Shown here one piece after another: positions 21,952 through 24,159 of a stretch of DNA of 24,159 nucleotides; position 1 is the stretch's first letter, and every line of letters starts with the position of its first letter. Source of the stretch: a virus. The position numbers and the translations under genes are program-made. The notes beneath the pieces were generated by a model. It was not told the DNA's origin, did not search any database, and worked only from the letters and a program-made list of their open reading frames with translations. The stretch spans positions 1 through 24,159 of IMG/VR virus record IMGVR_UViG_3300034190_001140; one strand, 5' to 3'.

Positions 21952-21971
21952 AGGCGCCGTGAAGGCGCCTT
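21951..21971 (-). terminator. Hairpin after the BMP-family gene
   Basis: AAGGCGCC and GGCGCCTT pair perfectly over 8 bp with a 5-nt loop, 7 nt after the BMP-family stop. In the minus direction there is only TT within the stem and then the late box. In the plus direction TTTT follows, so it could also stop antisense transcription. Confidence 0.65.
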
Positions 21972-21978
21972 TTGTTAA

Positions 21979-23043
21979 TTATTGTGGTAGTTGTCCGTCT
22001 ATACCTTTTACGTACCAGTTCATGCCTAGTAACATACCGTCAGGTGCAACTTCACCTTCTGGCACCATTAGTTCGCCTGCCTGATTGTAAATAGGTCCTT
22101 CAAAGGAATGCATTTTACCATCTCTTAAAGAGTTCTCTATGGCAATCGCCTCATACTTTGTGTCTGGATGCATGTTGTTATATTGTGCCATTTGTACCAT
22201 GCCACTATCTAAACCTTTCCATGTATCAGTAGATTCCCATGTACCATCTGCTAGCGCTTTCGCTCTGGCAACATAGTAAGGTCCCCACTCATCAATGATT
22301 GCGGTTAGATGTGCCTCTGGACAAAACTTATATTGGTCACTTGCCTGACCAAATGCCTTAACACCATTCTCCTGTGCCACTCTACATGGTGCATATGTAT
22401 CAGTATGTTGTACTATAATATCTGCACCTTGATTGATTAACGTAGCCGCACTATCTGCCTCTTTTGCCGGGTCGTACCAAGTATATGCCCAAATAATTTT
22501 TAATTTAATATCTGGATTTACTTTAGAAGCTGCAAGATAAAATGCATTGATACCTCTGACAACTTCAGGTATTGGGAAACTGGCAATATAACCTATCACA
22601 CCAGTTTTACTTTCTTTAGCGGCAATATGTCCCTCAATAGTTCTACCTTCATAGAACCTTGATGAATATGTTGAAACATTGTCTAGTCTTTTGTAACCAG
22701 TTGCATGTTCAAACTTTATATCTGGGTATTGTTCTGCCACTTCTAAAGTTTGGTCCATGTAATTGAAAGATGTTGTAAATATCAAATCATGTCCAGAAGC
22801 TGCTAATTTTTGTATTGCTCTAGTAGCATCAGCGTTTTCTGGTACGTTTTCAATGTATGTGGTTTCAAAACCTAACTCAATTTCAATGTCTTGTCTACCT
22901 TGGTCGTGCATATAAGTCCAGCCGTGGTCGCCTGGAGGACCAATGTAGATGAAACCAATTTTAGGGTCTTTTGCTTGTGTAGTTGTAGATAATAAAATCA
23001 TGCCTGATACTACAATCAGGAATGAAGTCAGTTTTTTAAACAT
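21979..23043 (-). CDS. BMP-family (PnrA/Med-like) periplasmic substrate-binding protein
   Basis: A 354-residue secreted solute-binding protein of the basic-membrane-protein family, whose members feed ABC importers with purine nucleosides or related compounds. A signal peptide spans 1-24 (KK, then a hydrophobic core, ending in TQA). There is no lipobox Cys at that site, so a soluble periplasmic protein is expected. The mature part opens with KIGFIYIGPPGDHGWTYMHDQG, the family's first ligand-binding loop, and continues with ADIIVQHTDTYAPC and VKAFGQASDQYKFC, typical of type 1 periplasmic folds; the two Cys may pair. GGAG lies 5 nt before the ATG. It sits alone between two hairpins in the late structural region. 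No permease or ATPase is present, so it would serve the host importer. Confidence 0.92.
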   Translation of the reverse strand: MFKKLTSFLIVVSGMILLSTTTQAKDPKIGFIYIGPPGDHGWTYMHDQGRQDIEIELGFETTYIENVPENADATRAIQKLAASGHDLIFTTSFNYMDQTLEVAEQYPDIKFEHATGYKRLDNVSTYSSRFYEGRTIEGHIAAKESKTGVIGYIASFPIPEVVRGINAFYLAASKVNPDIKLKIIWAYTWYDPAKEADSAATLINQGADIIVQHTDTYAPCRVAQENGVKAFGQASDQYKFCPEAHLTAIIDEWGPYYVARAKALADGTWESTDTWKGLDSGMVQMAQYNNMHPDTKYEAIAIENSLRDGKMHSFEGPIYNQAGELMVPEGEVAPDGMLLGMNWYVKGIDGQLPQ

Positions 23044-23097
23044 ATATTCTCCATATCTCTAGCCTCACCTGCTAGTTGTTTAAGTTGATGACTATAC

Positions 23098-23105
23098 TAT
23101 GTATA
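23098..23105 (-). promoter_or_regulatory. Possible late promoter for the BMP-family gene (one mismatch)
   Basis: TATACATA on the minus strand differs by one base from TATAAATA. It lies just beyond the gp23 terminator and 54 nt before the BMP-family ATG, the same distance as the hsp20 late box. No good sigma70 promoter is visible in this gap. Confidence 0.4.
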
Positions 23106-23118
23106 AGGACAGGAGACC

Positions 23119-23146
23119 AAAAAAAAGGGCGCCAAAAGCGCCCTTT
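23119..23146 (-). terminator. Rho-independent terminator after gp23
   Basis: AAAGGGCGC and GCGCCCTTT form a 9-bp perfect stem with a 5-nt loop, followed by an uninterrupted run that totals eight T on the minus strand. It starts 23 nt after the gp23 stop. It is the strongest terminator in the window. Confidence 0.92.
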
Positions 23147-23169
23147 GATTTCATTGGAGGAAATGAATC

Positions 23170-24159
23170 CTACATTAAGTTTGTAACTTTTACCATTCTG
23201 TAGTAAATGTTTGATTGGTCAGTTCCAGTGTCAGTAGTCTGAGCACTTGATTCCGCAAATGGGTTTCTAATTAGACCGTATCTAGTTTTGAAACCAATTT
23301 TTGGTTGGAACGTGTTCTCACCAACCGCTCTCACCATTTGTAGTGGAACGTATGGGCAATAGAACATACCAGCATCGTAAGGTGAAGTTCCTTTATAACC
23401 TACTGTGTAGTATTGAGCAGCAGTATTGTTTGACGCATATGGGTCAATGTATACTTTAAATCTGCCGTTTAATGTACCAGCAAAAGTATTACCAGTATCA
23501 TCTACGTTTAGTGAGTTATTTAGAGCAGGAGTGTAATCTAATACACCAGCCATTTGTAAAGCACTTGCTACGTCTGATGAACAGATAACAATGTTACCTT
23601 TTCCTCTTCTTGTTTCTTGTGCAATTACGTTAGCGTCTCTTTCAAGTTGGAACATTAAACCTTTAAACTTCTCAACAGACCATCTACCATTAGAATCAGT
23701 ATCTAAGTCAAATGTACCTGAAGTAGTTGTGTTAATGTTTGCACCTTTTTTTGCTTTTTCGTAAATTGTTCTTACAACTTCACGGTTAATCTCAGCAAGG
23801 ATTTCAGCAGACAAGATGTTTGCAAGCTCAGTCTCAGCGTCTAGGCCGTGAATTGCTTTTAAGTCTTGTGCTAATTCCATTGTGTATTCTGCTTTTAACT
23901 GTCTAGTTTTAGCAGTTACAGTTGATTTCTCAATACTGAACGCCATTTCTGCAAAAGATGATGAAGCTTCTGCCGTAGCAGTTGCAATACCAGTACCAGC
24001 AGTAACGGAAGTTGTAGTATCGTTCATCAACCCTGGATTTAGAGAACTAGAATGAGTACCTGTTCCAGAGAAATCTGAATCAGCTTCATTGAATAGTGCT
24101 TCTGTACCTGAGTTTGAAGTAAATCTGGACTTCATTGCAAAGATTAGACCTGTTGGTCC
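23170..24159 (-). CDS. gp23: Major capsid protein gp23, C-terminal part (runs off window)
   Basis: The last 329 residues of the T4-type major capsid protein; the N-terminal part lies beyond 24159. The frame is open to the window edge and begins GPTGLIFAMKSRF, a conserved gp23 stretch, so the internal Met at 24135 is not the start. Further landmarks are ATAEASSSFAEMAFSIEKSTVTAKTRQLKAEY (about 60-92, in pieces), MELAQDLKAIHGLDAETELANILS, and the C-terminal QPKIGFKTRYGLIRNPF block. In T4, gp23 forms the hexamers of the capsid lattice after prohead protease cleavage near its N-terminus (not visible here). A strong terminator follows, as expected for a highly expressed structural gene. Confidence 0.97.
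   Translation of the reverse strand, partial: GPTGLIFAMKSRFTSNSGTEALFNEADSDFSGTGTHSSSLNPGLMNDTTTSVTAGTGIATATAEASSSFAEMAFSIEKSTVTAKTRQLKAEYTMELAQDLKAIHGLDAETELANILSAEILAEINREVVRTIYEKAKKGANINTTTSGTFDLDTDSNGRWSVEKFKGLMFQLERDANVIAQETRRGKGNIVICSSDVASALQMAGVLDYTPALNNSLNVDDTGNTFAGTLNGRFKVYIDPYASNNTAAQYYTVGYKGTSPYDAGMFYCPYVPLQMVRAVGENTFQPKIGFKTRYGLIRNPFAESSAQTTDTGTDQSNIYYRMVKVTNLM

Noticed and set aside
1-24159. CRISPR arrays, insertion sequences, integrase or attachment sites, tRNA genes
   Set aside because: I looked for direct repeat arrays, transposase/integrase proteins and cloverleaf signals and saw none; the window is a continuous run of lytic T4-like phage genes.

Overview
The window is a densely packed segment of a T4-like (Straboviridae-type/marine myovirus) phage genome. 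Every recognised gene lies on the minus strand, so transcription runs right to left. The base composition is clearly AT-rich. Gene content and order (gp23, uvsY, uvsW, gp55, gp47, gp46, gp45, gp44, gp62, regA, gp43), together with Hsp20, CobS/CobT-like proteins, a phage halogenase and 2OG-Fe(II) oxygenases, match marine T4-like phages of cyanobacteria and SAR11. The strong AT bias, a phage bS21, a host-type BMP-family substrate-binding protein and the lack of photosynthesis genes here favour a Pelagibacter-type host (HTVC008M-like). The host is an inference, not something read directly.

Layout in transcription order (high to low coordinate). 24159-23170: 3' part of the major capsid gene gp23, closed by a strong terminator. 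23043-21979: a secreted BMP-family solute-binding protein, closed by a second GC-rich hairpin that abuts a perfect T4-type late promoter. 21938-21363: a tail-tube-fold structural protein. 21334-18186: uvsY, an unknown Rossmann-like protein, uvsW and an Sm-like small protein, tightly overlapped. 18185-18040: an intergenic region carrying back-to-back sigma70-type promoters, one on the plus strand. 18039-10863: gp55, a flavin halogenase, gp47, an oxygenase, gp46, a second oxygenase-fold protein and a glycosyltransferase-like protein, forming one overlapped operon. 10843-9587: a DUF4338 (DruA-like) protein with its own promoter. 9439-5168: CobT-like, CobS-like, a 51-residue small ORF, bS21 and a winged-helix protein. 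5001-4576: Hsp20. 4530-3982: another oxygenase. 3963-960: DUF3310, gp45, gp44, gp62, regA and a small unknown protein. 918-1: the 5' part of DNA polymerase gp43.

The genes form three functional blocks. The replication and recombination machinery comprises polymerase, clamp, clamp loader, gp46/47, UvsW and UvsY. Expression control comprises the gp55 late sigma factor, RegA, bS21 and the small HTH and Sm-like proteins. An accessory layer of redox and modification enzymes (halogenase, three oxygenase-fold proteins, glycosyltransferase-like protein), the AAA+/VWA pair, a DruA-like protein and a transport protein is threaded between them.

Promoter architecture is unusually readable. Early promoters have a TTGACA/TTGACT -35 box and an exact 17-nt spacer. 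They fall into two -10 classes: TATAAT for gp43 and gp55, and a non-standard TAGGAT for four accessory genes. Several starts look leaderless or nearly so. The most unusual signal is a well-formed plus-strand promoter at 18124-18152, whose predicted RNA begins with an anti-Shine-Dalgarno-like sequence and runs antisense to the Sm-like gene.
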